A DNA stretch of 64,000 nucleotides. It comes from Cinclus cinclus. Lineage: Eukaryota > Chordata > Aves > Passeriformes > Cinclidae. Location of the stretch: positions 59,691,158 through 59,755,157 of the forward strand of contig NC_085049.1 of assembly GCF_963662255.1 (NCBI RefSeq). The letters are read 5' to 3'. The position numbers were made by a program, and so were the translations under genes. Positions 31,955 to 45,832 of this stretch are shown in pieces. Positions within the stretch are counted from its first letter, which is position 1; each line of letters opens with the position of its first letter. Under the pieces are notes generated by a model. It was not told the DNA's origin. It searched no databases and worked only from the letters and a program-made list of their open reading frames with translations.

Positions 31955-34900
31955 AGGTAGTGCCAGTAGTTCCTTTAAAGGACAGACATCACATGGTTCT
32001 CCTGAGAGAAGAACTTCCTCCATCTAAGGATTAGATGGGATTCTCCTGAGATCTTAAGGGAAAGGGCTAATGAAGATGATCTGGGCTCAGAACATTGCTG
32101 AATCATGGTAAAGGCAATAATATTATTCATTTGCAAGCCACATCTTCAGTTATATAAATCCAGATCAAGCCATGAAAAAAGGGCTGGGATGAGCCATAGA
32201 TTACTAGAAATAAATCACTAGAGAAATTTTGATCTTTTTTTCACCTGAGGTAGAAATCAAAGGATACAGGCCTTTTTGTTTTGTTTTTCTTTTATTTACA
32301 TAAACACACCCTCTCCCTTACTTACTTCTTAATCTTCTAAAGGCTCTAGCCTAAAAGCAGAAGAGTAAGTCAACATTAAAGTCTTCTTTGTTAAGACAGA
32401 TTCAGAATAGACAAGTCTTCTGTTGGCATTACTCTTGTAGCTATTTGTCCAGGAAAGTGAATTTATTGGTAACTATTAGTAACTCCTGTTCCCAGGAACT
32501 GCCTCTGAAGGCTTCTGCTCAGAAGAGTGTGGTACCATGTGGCAACACTAAAGAATCCTTATACCTCCCAATGATAAACTGCAACACTTCAAAAGAAGAA
32601 TAATTAAAGTATAGGACTTAAGACTGCATAAAAAACCTTGCAAAAGAGTTTTATGCACCTATAGCACGAGCATTGTAGTTTTCTCAACAACTTCCTAAAG
32701 TTAACATTAAAAAAAATAATAATGGTATTCTGGAAAGCATCAGTTATGAACTATGTCAACTCTGAAATTTTAGTGGTTAAATTTAACTTGGAGAGTTACT
32801 CCCCAAGAAAAATCTTAACAATTAAATATAACAATGAATTTACATATGGGATGAGTACATTGCTATTAGTATTATCAGCATTTTAAGTTTTGACAAGAAA
32901 ATAGAAAGATAACAGAAAATGAACACATTACAAAACATTTTATTATATTTTTGGACTCTAAATGTTACAGGAACAAACTTTAAATGGATCCTCTTGCTAT
33001 TATATCTATGCAACTAAACCATGAAGTCTTGTATCAGCTCCCTAATCTTCCAATTTAATTGAGAACATCTGACAACTTTAACACATACTGCACTTTCAAA
33101 GCACCCCATAAATTTGTCATAATGGTCACAAAATAAGTGGTCTTACAGTCTACTTTACAGAATAATTAGATGACTTGTCAAAGGCCATGCAGGTCATTTC
33201 TCACAGCACAGGCATGAAGTCAGAAAAGTCACAGTTCTCATACCTGAACTCAAGTACATGAACTTGCTTTTCCCTCCCATCCCCACCCACCTTTTTTTTT
33301 CTTTTTTTTCTCCTTTTGAGCTTCACATTGAGCAGCAGTATCCTTCAGTGAAAGTCCCCATTTCAGAGATTCATGCCAGGATGCTCTCCTCCTCCTTCCC
33401 CTCCCCTAGCAGTAAGGCTTTTATGAAGTTGGTCAGTCGCCTTTAATCATCAATAACTTTCTGAAACTTAGCAAGTGTGAGTTCTCAGTAAGAATAAAGG
33501 ATTTGGAAGCACAAGAAAAGCTGCAATTAACAGCACTCTAGTGCAAAGTAACAACAAAACCATGTTGTGAAATGAGTAACCATGAGAAAAAGAAATATGG
33601 CTGAGTTAAGTCTCCTAGTTCTAAGCACAAATCAAAAGAAAATATGGAAGGCACTAGAAACGAGGGGGGGGCAGAAATCACTAGTAAATGAAGAATGAGC
33701 AACCAGTTTTTAACATCAACTTTTAATATTTTTTCAAACAGAAGGAAAGTATATGACCCAGATAACAATCAGCTGGCTGAGATAAGACCTGACTGCTCTT
33801 GTGCTACAATCAGTTGTGCAGGCAGACCTCAGGAAGGTATATGCAATCTATTTTTACCACCAGTAGCTCAGGTGGTGACAAACTATGCAGCTGAAACACC
33901 CAGAGCTTTGGGAAGGCTTTGCCACTTAGCACTGTCTTGTGCTTTCAGCTGGAATTTCAGTATTTCAGACCAGGTCCTACACCGGTATGTCTCCTCCTGT
34001 GGCAAGTCTGAAGACAACTTAAGTAGATGTACACCATTAAAGTCACACACTGAGCACTGTCAGAATTTCTCAGAAGAAACTGTAGCTACTTGAGACCTTT
34101 CAACTGGAAGGAAATGTCTGTTTTAGGCTCCTCTAGCTGGCAAATTAGGCCAGGGGAAGGGAGGAAACACCCAGTCCCTAGTGCTTCTGCATCATGGGAT
34201 CATCATCATAATAAAGAAAATCCCATGATATCTCTTCCTATGTCTAGACAATGAGATGGATGTACTTGACATCAGTAATAAATATATGCATTTGAGAACC
34301 ACTTTAGACAAACTTTAAACTGTTGTTGGTTTTTTTTTATTTACTACTTTGCATAATTAGTAATATCATTTTAGAGGAACTTTCCATCTGAAGCCATGCT
34401 CCTGACCAGGCTCCCTCAATTCCAAATAATTTTAAAACCTGAGTTTGCTCTTGCACAGCCTGCAGCCCCCTCCTATGCCTAGCATTTCTCTGTATCACTA
34501 TTGACACTGGAAGTCAAGAAAGCTAGTCCAGCCAAAAAATGAGCCTGATTAAAATGGGAATGGGGTGAGGGAGGGATTTGCTGGCTAGGTCAGCTATCTA
34601 ACTCAGTTCAGTCACAGAGAACTACTGCTGGCAGTAAGGGGAGGTGTGGACAAGAAGAATGGCTTCTAAAAAGCCTAATTTAGCCTGGTTGAAATTACCA
34701 CCATATTTCATCTTCACAACAGATTCCTCAGTGAAGCAGAAATGCTTTACACGGGGCACTCTTCACTCTTTTGTACCTCTACCAGCAAAGAAGCCTTGAC
34801 CTTTTGCTACACTCCTACCTCCCTCTGCCCTCATCCATTTCACTGCCCCCAGCCCTTGCCCTGCACTTGTCTTTTTCCTAATTTATCCCACAGTGGCACA

Positions 34901-35954
34901 GAGCAACCAAGGACTGCTATCGAAGTAAAAAAGGGAATTTCACCAATTCAGAGAGGAATTCTGAAAAAGGAGATTTAGTCGTGGCAAGGAGAGAGACAAG
35001 TCTATGAAAACCAATGTTGCTGTGAGAGCAACTCAGGACTTTAAAAGGCCTTTTCAGGATGACCACTATTTTTGTTAACTCCCTACACGAGGGCTAATCC
35101 ACAGCCAGTCTCTGTGCCCCATGTGCAGGCTGTGCCCTTCTGGACATTTGCTCCACTTCCCACTCCCACCCATCCTGGTTTAATGCTGTGGTAGGAACAA
35201 GCTGAGGAGGTCAGCTAACCTCAGAATTCTTATTCCCACATCCTAAACAGCTTTGTGCCCACATCTCCAGCTACAGACCTTCTCCCTCAACATGGCTCTA
35301 GCCACTTATGCTCGCCCATAGCTTTAGCAATACAAGACTGCTGTTAAATGCTAATTGCTTACTAATGAAAACTAATCATCATGCAATTAAACTTTAATCA
35401 CTAAGCAGCTGGCTGGGATCCAATCCATAACAATGAAGGCTCATTAATAACTTTTTGCCAAAGTGCTCTATCCATGAAGACTATCCTATACACAGGGTCC
35501 AGCTAAGTGTATGAAATTGTTTGAAAAATATTTCCTCTGCTGACAAACGAGCCAGAACACAACAGGGTAAGAGCAGCATAGTATAAATTCGCTAAGGAGG
35601 ATGGATTTAAGAATCAGGGAACCCAAACTACTTTTCTGGCTCCTTCCGTAACCTCAGGCACAATGTGCTGCAGAGAAAGGACTTCTTTTCTCCAGTTCTT
35701 GTCTCTGCAGAGTAACATTCTTCAAGGCAAAAAAAAACTAGTTAGAATTTTGCTGTAGTTTCTAAAATTATTACATGAATACTCATCATACTTCAGTTTT
35801 ATTTTTACTCATCTTTCTAAATCTAGGGAAATTAATCTAACCTCTTTCAGAACGTATTTCTCTAATTAAAAAATATATTGAGGTTATATAACTAGGTGTA
35901 TAATGGACAGATGAAAATCTACTTCTGAAAAGGAGAAAGTTTAAAACCTGCTTT

Positions 35955-36337
35955 CTACAAAGCCACAAAAATGATGAGAGGGCTATGAAGACAGATAGCT
36001 GGGGCTCAGCCTGGAAAGAAGGCTTCAGGGAGACCTTATAGACCCAGTACATAAAGGGACTTATAAAAATGATGGAGAGCAACTTTGAACATGGGCAGAT
36101 AGTGACAGAACAACAGGGAATAGTTTTAAACTAAGAGGAGAGGTTTAAATTAGGTATTAGGAAGAAATTCTTTACTGTGAGGGTGATGCACTGGAATGCT
36201 GTACAGAGAAGCTGTGGGTGCCCCACATCCCAGGAAGTCTTCAAGGCCAGGCTGGATGTGGCTTTGAGCAACCTGGTCTAATGGAAGGCGTTCCTGTCAG
36301 GTCTCTTGCAACCCAAACCATTCTGTGAATTCCTGAT
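35955..36337 (+). mobile_element. CR1 LINE 3' fragment
   Basis: This 5'-truncated CR1 copy of about 380 bp resembles the end of the larger CR1 at 45430-45832. Shared phrases include ATTAGGAAGAAATTCTTTACT, GAGGGT(G/A)(A/G)TG, GCACTGGAA and the CTGGTCTA(A/G)TG segment near the end. The terminal repeat is degenerate (ATTCTGTG then AATTCCTG at 36320-36335). It lies inside the 26.8 kb TCF20 intron, antisense to the gene. Confidence 0.85.
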
Positions 36338-39300
36338 TTTAAAGCAACTTCATACCACCATCAGTAAGTGTGCCAGTTTTGCCTGCAGAATTCCTATCCC
36401 AATCTGGCTACTGCATAAAGCCTTATGTGTAGATAACTTTTTATGAACTTGGTTTGCATTGCCATGCTTGGAGAGCTTTTCTTTATTATGAAGGGTAGAA
36501 CATTAGTATAATTGAAGCATTATTCTTGTTTATTCAGTGACCAAAAATTCAATATAATGCTTATTTTAAAAATAAAATAGAAAAACTGGAGATTTTTTTA
36601 TTCAAAAAGGTCTTACAAAAGATGGGACACGTTTCTAATAATTCATTAAATATTATATAAAAGAAAATAATGAATTCTTACATTCAGAAATTGACCTCTT
36701 TTCAAACTGTGTAAGACAGATGAAAGATGAAAAAAGAAGTATTGTTTCCAAAAAAATCTGGAAAAATACTTTCAAGTCTGTATTTTTGCTCCATTGTAAT
36801 CAAATATACACCATTTTAAATACAGAGGCATTTACAGAGGCAGGGAGCAGAATAAACTTACATGCTAGTATTTTTCTTCTAACAAAACTAAAGGAATACA
36901 GCTGAAATGACAATCATCTGAAATTAGTCTAAGTTTAAAAAAATTGGTTCATTTTAAGTCAACAAAACACCAACAACACAACAACCCTCCTCCAAATTTT
37001 TGGGGAATCTTAACAAGCTTTTTACCAGCACAGCTTAAAATGATTCAAGCTAAAATGACACATAAATGGACTGCATTCACTCACTTTTGAAAATTTTAGT
37101 AAGAGTTTGGCACCTCTCTGGTAACAGGCAATTACAATCTTACAAAAAAAAGACTGTGCAAGCTTGTGGGTAAGCCAGACAGAAAGCTCTAAGGCTTTGT
37201 CTAGAAATCTCCAGCACAGAGAAGGCCCCATTCACATTTGGAAGAGCTTCCTCAAAATTAAGTTACTTAAATGTATTTTTAAATTAAAACTGTACACAGA
37301 TTATGAGGATCCCTGATGCTTTACAGAAAGGCAAGTGTGGAATGAGCAAGCTGCTTTTTGCATACAAGTTTCCAGTGCTCTTGGCTACAACTAATGTAAG
37401 TGGATAAACATCCTATTCTTTCCCAATGCTCCATTGTCAGTAAATCTATTTTCCACTTTCCTCACTCCACATGCAAGACAAACAGTAAATATAAAACCAC
37501 ACACAAGCACAGACAAAAATGCCTGTACTTTGGGATAAACTAATGACAAAGGAGTCTGCTAGTAAAGATGCACATAAAGTATTTCCCTGCATCTTTTCTC
37601 TTCCCCATTGCAAAGGGGTCAAGACTGGAGTCTTTCCTCTTACCAGCATCATCTTTATGCTCAAGACCTCAACTAAAATGTGCTAAAATGTGCTTCCTAT
37701 CACCCGCAGTCCATAATCACCAGTAGGCTGTACCAAATTTACCTCACTTCTACTCACAACAAAACCAAAGAAAACCAACTTAATTTCACAAATGTAATTA
37801 CTGGCTTCTAACAGTTTAAGATATTGAAACATTTGCATCAGACATGTACATGTGGATTCTGTCTGCTCAGCTCTTTAGCATTTAAGGCTTGTGGTATCAA
37901 TGCACAGAGCTATATCTAGTGCTGCTGCAGTAGTGATTCACACTTCTAGGTCCCCAAGAGAGGAAAGCAGTGACCTGAGATACAACATGGGCTCCTTCCT
38001 CTCCTCTCTGTGAAGGAACACTTTTACAGACCAGGAGTCATGACAGCACAGTTTCAATAGCACAGCAGATGGCAATGCCTTTCTGAGAAAACCAAATCTG
38101 AAGTTCATAATTCAGCTGTCTTTCAGAATTTCTCCTCCATCCAAAATTTCATGCTTTCTTATTTTTATAACACTGCAGAAGAATATTAAAGATACTGCCA
38201 TTTCCTGAGGAATGAAAATGAGTATTACACTGGAGTGTGCACATTTCCAGCTCAGACAACTAGGTATCTGGGCACAGCCTGTCAGTGAAAACCAGGAATT
38301 CAGCCACTTTAGGAATAACTGTAGAAAGTGCCTCAAGGTTCTGTGGCAATCCTCATTTGAAGAGCTAAAGCATACTAAAAGCTGTTTCCAGAGATAAAAA
38401 CAAGCAAACAGTGTTTTCAATGCACCCCTTTTCCAACCATTGCTAGCAGTGATTTTAAATCCATCAATTTCCTCACAGTGAAAAATTTAAAAGCCCCAGT
38501 GTCACTTCTTCCTACTCTTGAAATGTGACCCTTCTAATACAGATGTAGGTGTAGAAACACAACTGTTCCTTCCTGTGTGTTGTCAGGCATGTAATTTTTG
38601 AAGCAGCAGATTATCATTTAATTTGAACCCTGACCTAACACAGAAATTTACTCGAGTGTTTTTTTGGTTTTGTGCTTTGGTTTGTGGGGGGAGAGCGAGG
38701 GTGGGTTTGGGGGAGAAACAAATTACTAAGGTCTGCATGGTTTTCTTCTCTACAAACAAAGATGATGAATAAAAGGTTCTTCTCCCAATAGTATAAAATA
38801 GTAGTAGCATAGACCTAAAACCCCTTCAAGTGCTAGTGACACCTGGGCACAATTAAATGTTACAGCTAAGTTGATCTAATGGATATCATTACCAGTGGAA
38901 AGGACACTCCCTCTCAGATGCAGAAAATGTGGTTCAGAGGGTAAGCAGAGTCAAATGGCTGATCTGGTATAAAGATCCCCCACCCAAAGCTACTCTTCTG
39001 ATGGATTAGCTGGCTAAAAATCAACCCACTGTGCAAACGCACAGGTGGTAGATCTAGCACAAGTGAAACAGTGGAAGCAAGTAGCTTGCAAAGAGGATAA
39101 AGTAGGATCACTCTTCAGCTGCTCTCTCCTAGTCTGGCTTAGGGGTAAGAGAGCCCACCTGTGCCAAATGAGACTTTCAGAATGAACTGATAGCTTTATA
39201 CTTGTATGGTACTACAGTACTCAGGTTTCTAGGGCTAGAAACCGTTTTGTTTTGCCAAAGGTAGCTAACCTACCACAATTTTCCCAGTTCATACCAATTC

Positions 39301-42289
39301 CCTGGCTTAGCCACTTGATTAGCTATGCAGCCAGGAACCTTTCATAAGCAATTACTTACAGAGCGTGGGAGCTTTTTTGTTAGGCTTTGATTTCCCAAAT
39401 TTGAGAATATAAATAGCTTAAATCCTAGTGATCCCTCCAGGCACCTTTCTTTACACAATTTACAGCTAGGGTCCAGAATGGTAGAGGTAAACAGAAGAAA
39501 ATTGTTCTATGAAAGCATCAGAGTAAACAAAGTATTATAGAAAGGGAATTTCCTCCACATAAAATACTGTGGAAGGTCAACTACCAGGAGTCTTAAGTCA
39601 AGAACAATTTACACCTGTGCAAAACCAGGAGCTGTTCTCTGTGAAATATGGGTAACATGCAAACCTACCTCTAATACTACAACTAACAAAGACACTCAAC
39701 ATGAGGCACAAAGCTGCCACTGCCCAAGAGTCATGAAAAATTCAAGTATCTAGTATTAAGCTGAATAGAAAGAGACTTCAGGCATTTAAGTTCTAAACTT
39801 CTCATCACTAAAGTCTATCAGACCTTCAAAACAGGCTTGTTAACAGTCTTAAAGCAGGTAGATTTCTCCACTTTGAGTAAACAGCAGGCTTTGAGAGAAT
39901 CCATGGAGAGCTGGACAGACAAAATTCCAGACCGATGAGAGAAAACACAGTATCTTCTTCTGCTATACTGTAGATCATGGCCAGGTTTCACCCTTCACCA
40001 TTTGTTACTCTGAAGTTCACCTGACTGAAAGCCAAGGCAATCTTTTCAATAAGGAGCAACAAAGGAAACAGGTTCCAAGGACTTATATCCATGTATAAGG
40101 ATTAAAAGATTTCTCAAGATGGGAGAGATGCAGAGGTTGACAAGAAAAAGCATTACATTTTTTTTTTACTTTTTAAAAGAGAGCTTTAGAAGTGGGATAA
40201 ACAAGCTTTCCTTTCACAGAACACTCCCAGCAGGAACATAAGCTACATTTACCTTCTGCAAGGTCACTTCTGATAAGAGCAGGGGTAGAAGAAAAATACA
40301 AACAAAAAAACCCATCCCAACCAGAAGTAATACATGCGCTAGGTCAGAGCCTCTGTCTTGGGAAAAAAAAGTCTTATAAAATAAGTCCTGTAAAAAACAG
40401 CATACCATCTCCTAGTGAACAGCTTTTTGGAAAACAATAGCTTGAACTATCTTGGATTCAGCTTAACACAAAGAATGTTCTCTGCATTGTTCTTCTCTTC
40501 ATTTACAGCTTCATATATTTAATAATGAGAAAAAAAGACCATCAATTCTTCTGAACATTAAAACTGCTGACAACTACCAAAGTGGCTCTATAATTCTTCC
40601 AAGTTTTAAAGGTAACCAACACTTCGTCTTCCATGGAAATGAACTTCTCATTAATAGAAAAATGGTGAAAAAATAGACAAGACAGGAAGCTTTCTGGCCA
40701 CTATCAGTATTTGAAAGAAAACATTTTATAAGCAACAGGATCACCTAGCACTAAGGAGATGGCATTTTTCAGTTTAAGACTTCATCAGAATTGAAACAAA
40801 AAAAGTCTGACTGTAAGGCCACAGCACTGTTCCCATGCATTAACAGTTTATGAGAGTTATGGCATTTAGGTTCATCTAATCTGAGTCTCAAAATAAGGAG
40901 CAGGATTAAGTCATTCTGCATCTGAGGCAGCTGAATTAATTAGATCAAATTCTCAGAACCAAAAAGCAAAGCAGGGTGACTAGAGTAAAAGGAACACCTT
41001 TTTGCCTTCAAGAAAGGCAGATTCTAGCACTTTGGAAACCACCTGGATTGCTGCTTAGCAGATCACACACACCATTTTCAGTCCAGGGTAAAAACAGACT
41101 TTAAGGAAAGCTCAAAGCTCAGGAGAGTCGCTTCACAGTTTGATAAACCTTTTTAAGATAGCACTTTCTCAGGAATTCTTCTAGAGCATCTGGTACAATT
41201 TGATCTTTGAGCACCTTCACATACATAAGAATCTTTTCTTGAGATTGACTATGGGGCAGCTGTCAAAAAAACTGCAGTAAGACAGACATTTATTCATATA
41301 AGAAACAATTTAGCAAGAAAAATTATATTCTGATTCTGGAAAGCATGTGAGAAACAGGTGTTCAGGGGAAAAAAATCTATAATGAGCTTTCATGTGATGA
41401 CAAATAGGTGAGCTTGTGTGAGAAGAAGAAACACAGAATGGGTTACTTATATCACAACCTCTACATCAATGGCCTTTGGCTAGAGGTTTAAGTTTGCTAT
41501 TTCTATACTAGAGTGCTGCATAAACAACAGCAACTGAGCCAGATGTCTAAAGAAAATATTTCAACTCACTTAATAGTAGGGATTCAGTTTAAATTGGTGC
41601 GTATTTACCCTGTCAGTACCACAGTTTATGTAATTTTTAGTTATGGGAGTATTTAATTTGCACAGAGTGAGTTACATACATGAATTATTCACTTCCAGGA
41701 TCATGACCCTTCATATACCATATGCAAATGTCCTTCCTTATCCAGAGACATTCCTGTATGCCTGTGCACACATCTCTCTACTTGCTCAAGGTAGGAAGCA
41801 GCTATTTGATTTGCACATCTGCTTTTCCATGACAGCAACACTGATGAACCGCATGTCAGAGGAGAAAGGGGAAAATGCACTTGCAAAGCACAGAGGAGGT
41901 AAAGAGAAAGCATATGCAACAAGCATAGGAAATCAGCTGTGTGAGCCAGAAGGCTTTCCTCAGGCAGCAGGGCAGGAGAGTTGAGCTCAACAGACCCATT
42001 CCACTGCCTGGGGATGGCTTCTGGCAGGCACACCTCTGAATACCCTATGGCCATCTCAGTGCTCCATGTAACCCTCTGTGAGCTGAAGGGATGAGGATAT
42101 ACTGCTTCCAGAGGAGAACCCAGCACAACAGCTGGCTGCAATAGCAAAAGAAAAATGCTAGAAGAAAACCTTTTCCATTATTTTGTCACAGGGATGATAA
42201 ATTGATTACTCTTATGGATGTTACACAGAGGAGCCCAGCATCATGTTAGCATACTGTGTTTGTATGAGACACAATACAGAACTTTAAAC

Positions 42290-45200
42290 TCTTGATTTGG
42301 GAGGGTGACAGTATTAAGCTTGTCCTTGGCAAGCTGTGGGATGAGATGCAAAGGTCAAAGGGACAGCGTGCTAGTGAGGGCACTGTGCTCTTGACTGTGA
42401 AATGTGCTAGCCACACTGAGGCACACTTGGAGTCTTACAGAGGTGAGCCAGGGACTCCTGAGGTAACAGAAGCCAACAGGGATACAGCAAGGAAATATCT
42501 CAAAGGAATTTAAGGGGTGTTCTGTGGGAAACAGAAAGGTAGAAGCTTCCGCAGATACTGAAGGGTTTGATTTGCAGCCTTAGAAGAAGCTTGGATTGAT
42601 GTAAAAATAAAAGTACACAGACATTAAGCAGAAAAATTATAGACATATATTTCTATAGCTATAAGCAAGAATATGCCTTAAGTAAGTAAGAAACTGTATT
42701 AGATAAGATGGTAAAGAGTTTTATAGTGTAGCAGTGTAATCGTATAGGGTTAACTAAGAGTGTAAATGTTAGAATAGAAGTGTATGTGTGTACGTGTAGC
42801 AGTAATTAACTGGACAAAAGTATATGCAATATGGCAGAATTAAGTAAAAGTGATAGGTTAGGAAAACAGAATATACTTCATAGCAACTTTCTATTGAATC
42901 AAAATGGTATATATAGCCTTGTAACCAAGAAACTCAGGACCACTTTGGCTATGGCTGACTTATAGCACCTCACTATCTCAGGATCTGGAGTTTGATGTAT
43001 TTTGAAACATTAAATCATCCTTAGCACCACTGTAGTTCTATCCCTCCATTTAAAGTGACCAATATAGTGTTCCTCTAGGAAGGTGATGCAGTCAACAGCC
43101 TGGCCAAGGTGCCTTTACACCAGTGCACATAGCACAGGCAACAAGCAGGAGCTGGAAGCCACCATGCTGATGGAAAGTTATGATCCTGTTGCCATTACTA
43201 AAACTCACTGGGACAAATTGAGTGTGACTACCAATAGCCATGAGCTGTCCAGAAGAGACAGAAAGGATGGAGAGGTAGAGGGATTGTCCTCTACATCAAG
43301 GGGTGCATGGAGTATGAAGAGCTGTCTCTGAAGAACAGCCACGAGCAGGTTGAAAGACCAGGTAAAAATCAGACACTGAGGCAACATAAGGAACCTTGTG
43401 GCTGGGGTCTCCTACAGCTGTCTGACCAAGGGGAGCCTACTGACAAAGCCTTCTTGCCCCAGTTATAGGAGGCATTGTGCTCACATGCTCCAGTCCTGTT
43501 GGAAGGACTCTGGCCACCTCCCTATGTACTGGGAAAGTACTAAGGCAAACTGCAGGCAATCCAGGAGACTCCTGCAATGCATGGGGGATAACTTCTTGAG
43601 CCAGCTGATAGCCCTACCAGAGGGAACCAGATACTGGATTTGATGATCACCAGTGTAAATGAACTAAGTTGGGACGTTAAGATGGGAGGCAGCCTGGGTT
43701 GGAGCAATCATGCATTGGTGGATTTTGCAGTCCTGAGGGATGTGGGTCAGATAAGGAGTAAAGTTAGGCCCCTGAACTTCAGGAAAGCAAACTTGCAGCT
43801 CTTCAAGGAGATAGTCAATAGGGTACCCTGGGAGACTGCCCTCAGGAACACAGGAGCAGAACTGAGCAGCAGACTTCTACAGAAGTCTTCCATAGAGTTC
43901 AAGAACCAGCAATTCCCAGGTGGAAGAAACTGAGCAAGGAAAGCAAGAGACTGGATGGCTTAGTAGGGAACTCCTGGTCAAACTAAAGGGAAAGAAACAA
44001 AGACACAGGTAGTGAAAACATGGACAGGTAACATGGGAAGAGCATAGTGATGAAGTTTAGTTGTGCAGGGATGGTTTGAGGAAAACCAAGGCAAAGCTGG
44101 GACTGAACCTGAAAAGGAATTCAAGGAATAACAGGAAGGGCTTCTATAGGTAGCTAACCAGAAAATGAAGGAAAAAGAAGGTGTACCCCCACTCTAAACA
44201 ATGCTGGCAAACAGCTAACAATGGACAAGAAGGCTGAGGTACTCAGCAACTTTTCTGCCTCAGTCTTCAATGGTAACCTGTCTTCCCACACCTCTCAAGT
44301 GGATGGATGACAGGATGGGGACCAAGGCAGGCAAGTGTCCTTCCCACTGTATCCAAAGATCAGGTTCACAAATGCCTGAGGAACCTGAATGTACACAAGT
44401 CTACAGGATCCAAAAAGATGTATCTCAGATTCCTGAGAGAGTCTGCTGATGCAATTCCTAAACCACGCTCCATAGTATTTGAAAAGTTGGCAGTCTGGAG
44501 AAACCCCAGGTGAGTGGAAAAAGGGAAATATTGTACACATCTGTAAAAGGGCAGAAAGGGGGACCCTGGGAACTACCAACCTGCGTGGGAAGATAATAGA
44601 ACAGATCGTCCTAGAAGCTCACAGGGAGGTGATTCAGGATAGCCAACACAGCTTTACCAAAGGGCAAGTCCTGCCTGACCAGCCTAGTGGCTTCCTATGA
44701 TGGAGTGACTCCTTCCTCCCTGGGAAAGGTTGAGGATTTAATTTGTATGTAATGCTTTTGAGATATAAGGCTTTTTACAGTCCCACACAACACCCTTCTC
44801 TCCAAACTGGAGGGTGATGGATTTGATGGACCAGGAATTGGTTGGACAGTTGTATCAAGGGGGGGTAGAGATCAACAGCTCAGAGTCCCAATGGGCATCA
44901 GTGAGCAGTGGTGTCCTTCAGGGTTCTGTACTGAGACCAGTGTTACTTAATGACTTCATTAATGACACAGACGAAGAGATCAAGTGCACCCTCAGCAAAT
45001 CTGCAGGTAACACCAAGCTGAGTGGTGCTCTTCACTCACCTGAAGAATGGGATGCCAGCCATAGGGATCTGAACAGACTGAAAAGTGGGCACATGGAAAT
45101 CTCATGAGGCTTAACAAGACCAGGTGCAAGGTGCTGCACCTGGGCTGGGACAACCCCCCTATCAAAACAAGCTAGGGGATGAAGGGATCAAGGGCAGTCC

Positions 45201-45832
45201 TGCCAAGGACTTGGGGATACAGGTGGATGAGAGGCTGGACATGTCCCAGCATTGTGCACTCTCAGCCCAGAAGGTCAGTTGTATCCTGGGCTGCATCCAA
45301 AGCAGGGTGGGCAGCAGGATGAAAGAGGGGATTCAGCCCCTCTGCTCTGGTGAGACCCCACGGGCAGTGCTGCATCCAGCTCTGGGGTCCTCTGCACAAA
45401 AAGGCCTGTTGGAGCAAGTCCAGAGGAGGCCACCAAAATGATTAAAGGGATGGAGCACTGCAAGAACTGGGATTGCTCAGTCTGGAAAAGAGAAGGCTTC
45501 AGAGTGATTTAACTGTGGCCTTCCAGTACCTGAAGGGAACATACAAGAGAGAAGTTATTTACAAGAACATGTAGTAACAGGACAAGGGTGAATGGTTTCA
45601 AACTGAGACGAGGTTTAGCTTAGATATTAGGAAGAAATTCTTTTACTATGAGGGTAGTGAGGCACTGGAACACATCATCCAGAGCAGTTATGAATGGTCC
45701 ATCCCTTAAAGTGTTTAAGGCCAGATTGCATGGAGCTCTAAGCAGCTTGGTCTAGTGAGAGGTATCCTCACCCACACCAGGGGGTTTGATCTTGAAGGTC
45801 ACTTCCAATTCAAGTCATTCTATGATTCTATA
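42290..45832 (+). mobile_element. CR1 LINE, decayed, with endonuclease and reverse transcriptase remnants
   Basis: This is a chicken-repeat-1 type non-LTR retrotransposon in plus orientation, antisense to TCF20. Endonuclease-like sequence starts near 43083 (CLYTSAHSTGNKQ) and continues in another frame at 43640-43930. Reverse-transcriptase-like segments lie at 44307-44700 and 44814-45107 (GVLQGSVLRPVLLNDFINDT), and a C-terminal part at 45124-45470. The element is broken by frameshifts and stops. The catalytic aspartate pair expected after the INDTDEEIKCTLSK segment is replaced by Ala-Gly-Asn at 45003-45011, so it cannot be active. The 3' end carries the hallmark tandem ATTCTATG/ATTCTATA at 45817-45832. 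The left part (42290-42590) is assigned to the same element with less certainty because an LTR separates it. Confidence 0.88.
42595..43048 (+). mobile_element. LTR of an old endogenous retrovirus, probably nested in the CR1
   Basis: This AT-rich segment has the layout of a retroviral LTR in plus orientation. A TATA box (TATATATA) lies at 42908-42915 and an ATTAAA poly(A) signal at 43009-43014, about 95 bp downstream. The probable 3' end is near CTCCA at 43048. A TG that could be the 5' end occurs at 42597 or 42600. No intact retroviral gene flanks it, so it looks like a solitary LTR. CR1-like sequence lies on both sides. The exact ends and the target-site duplication are not clear by eye. The family is not assigned. 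Confidence 0.5.

Noticed and set aside
33695..34093. 132-residue plus-strand open frame
   Set aside because: Intronic and antisense, with no domain or family similarity; the cysteines do not form a spaced motif.
41701..42147. 148-residue minus-strand open frame
   Set aside because: No recognisable similarity or domain and no conserved context; judged chance.
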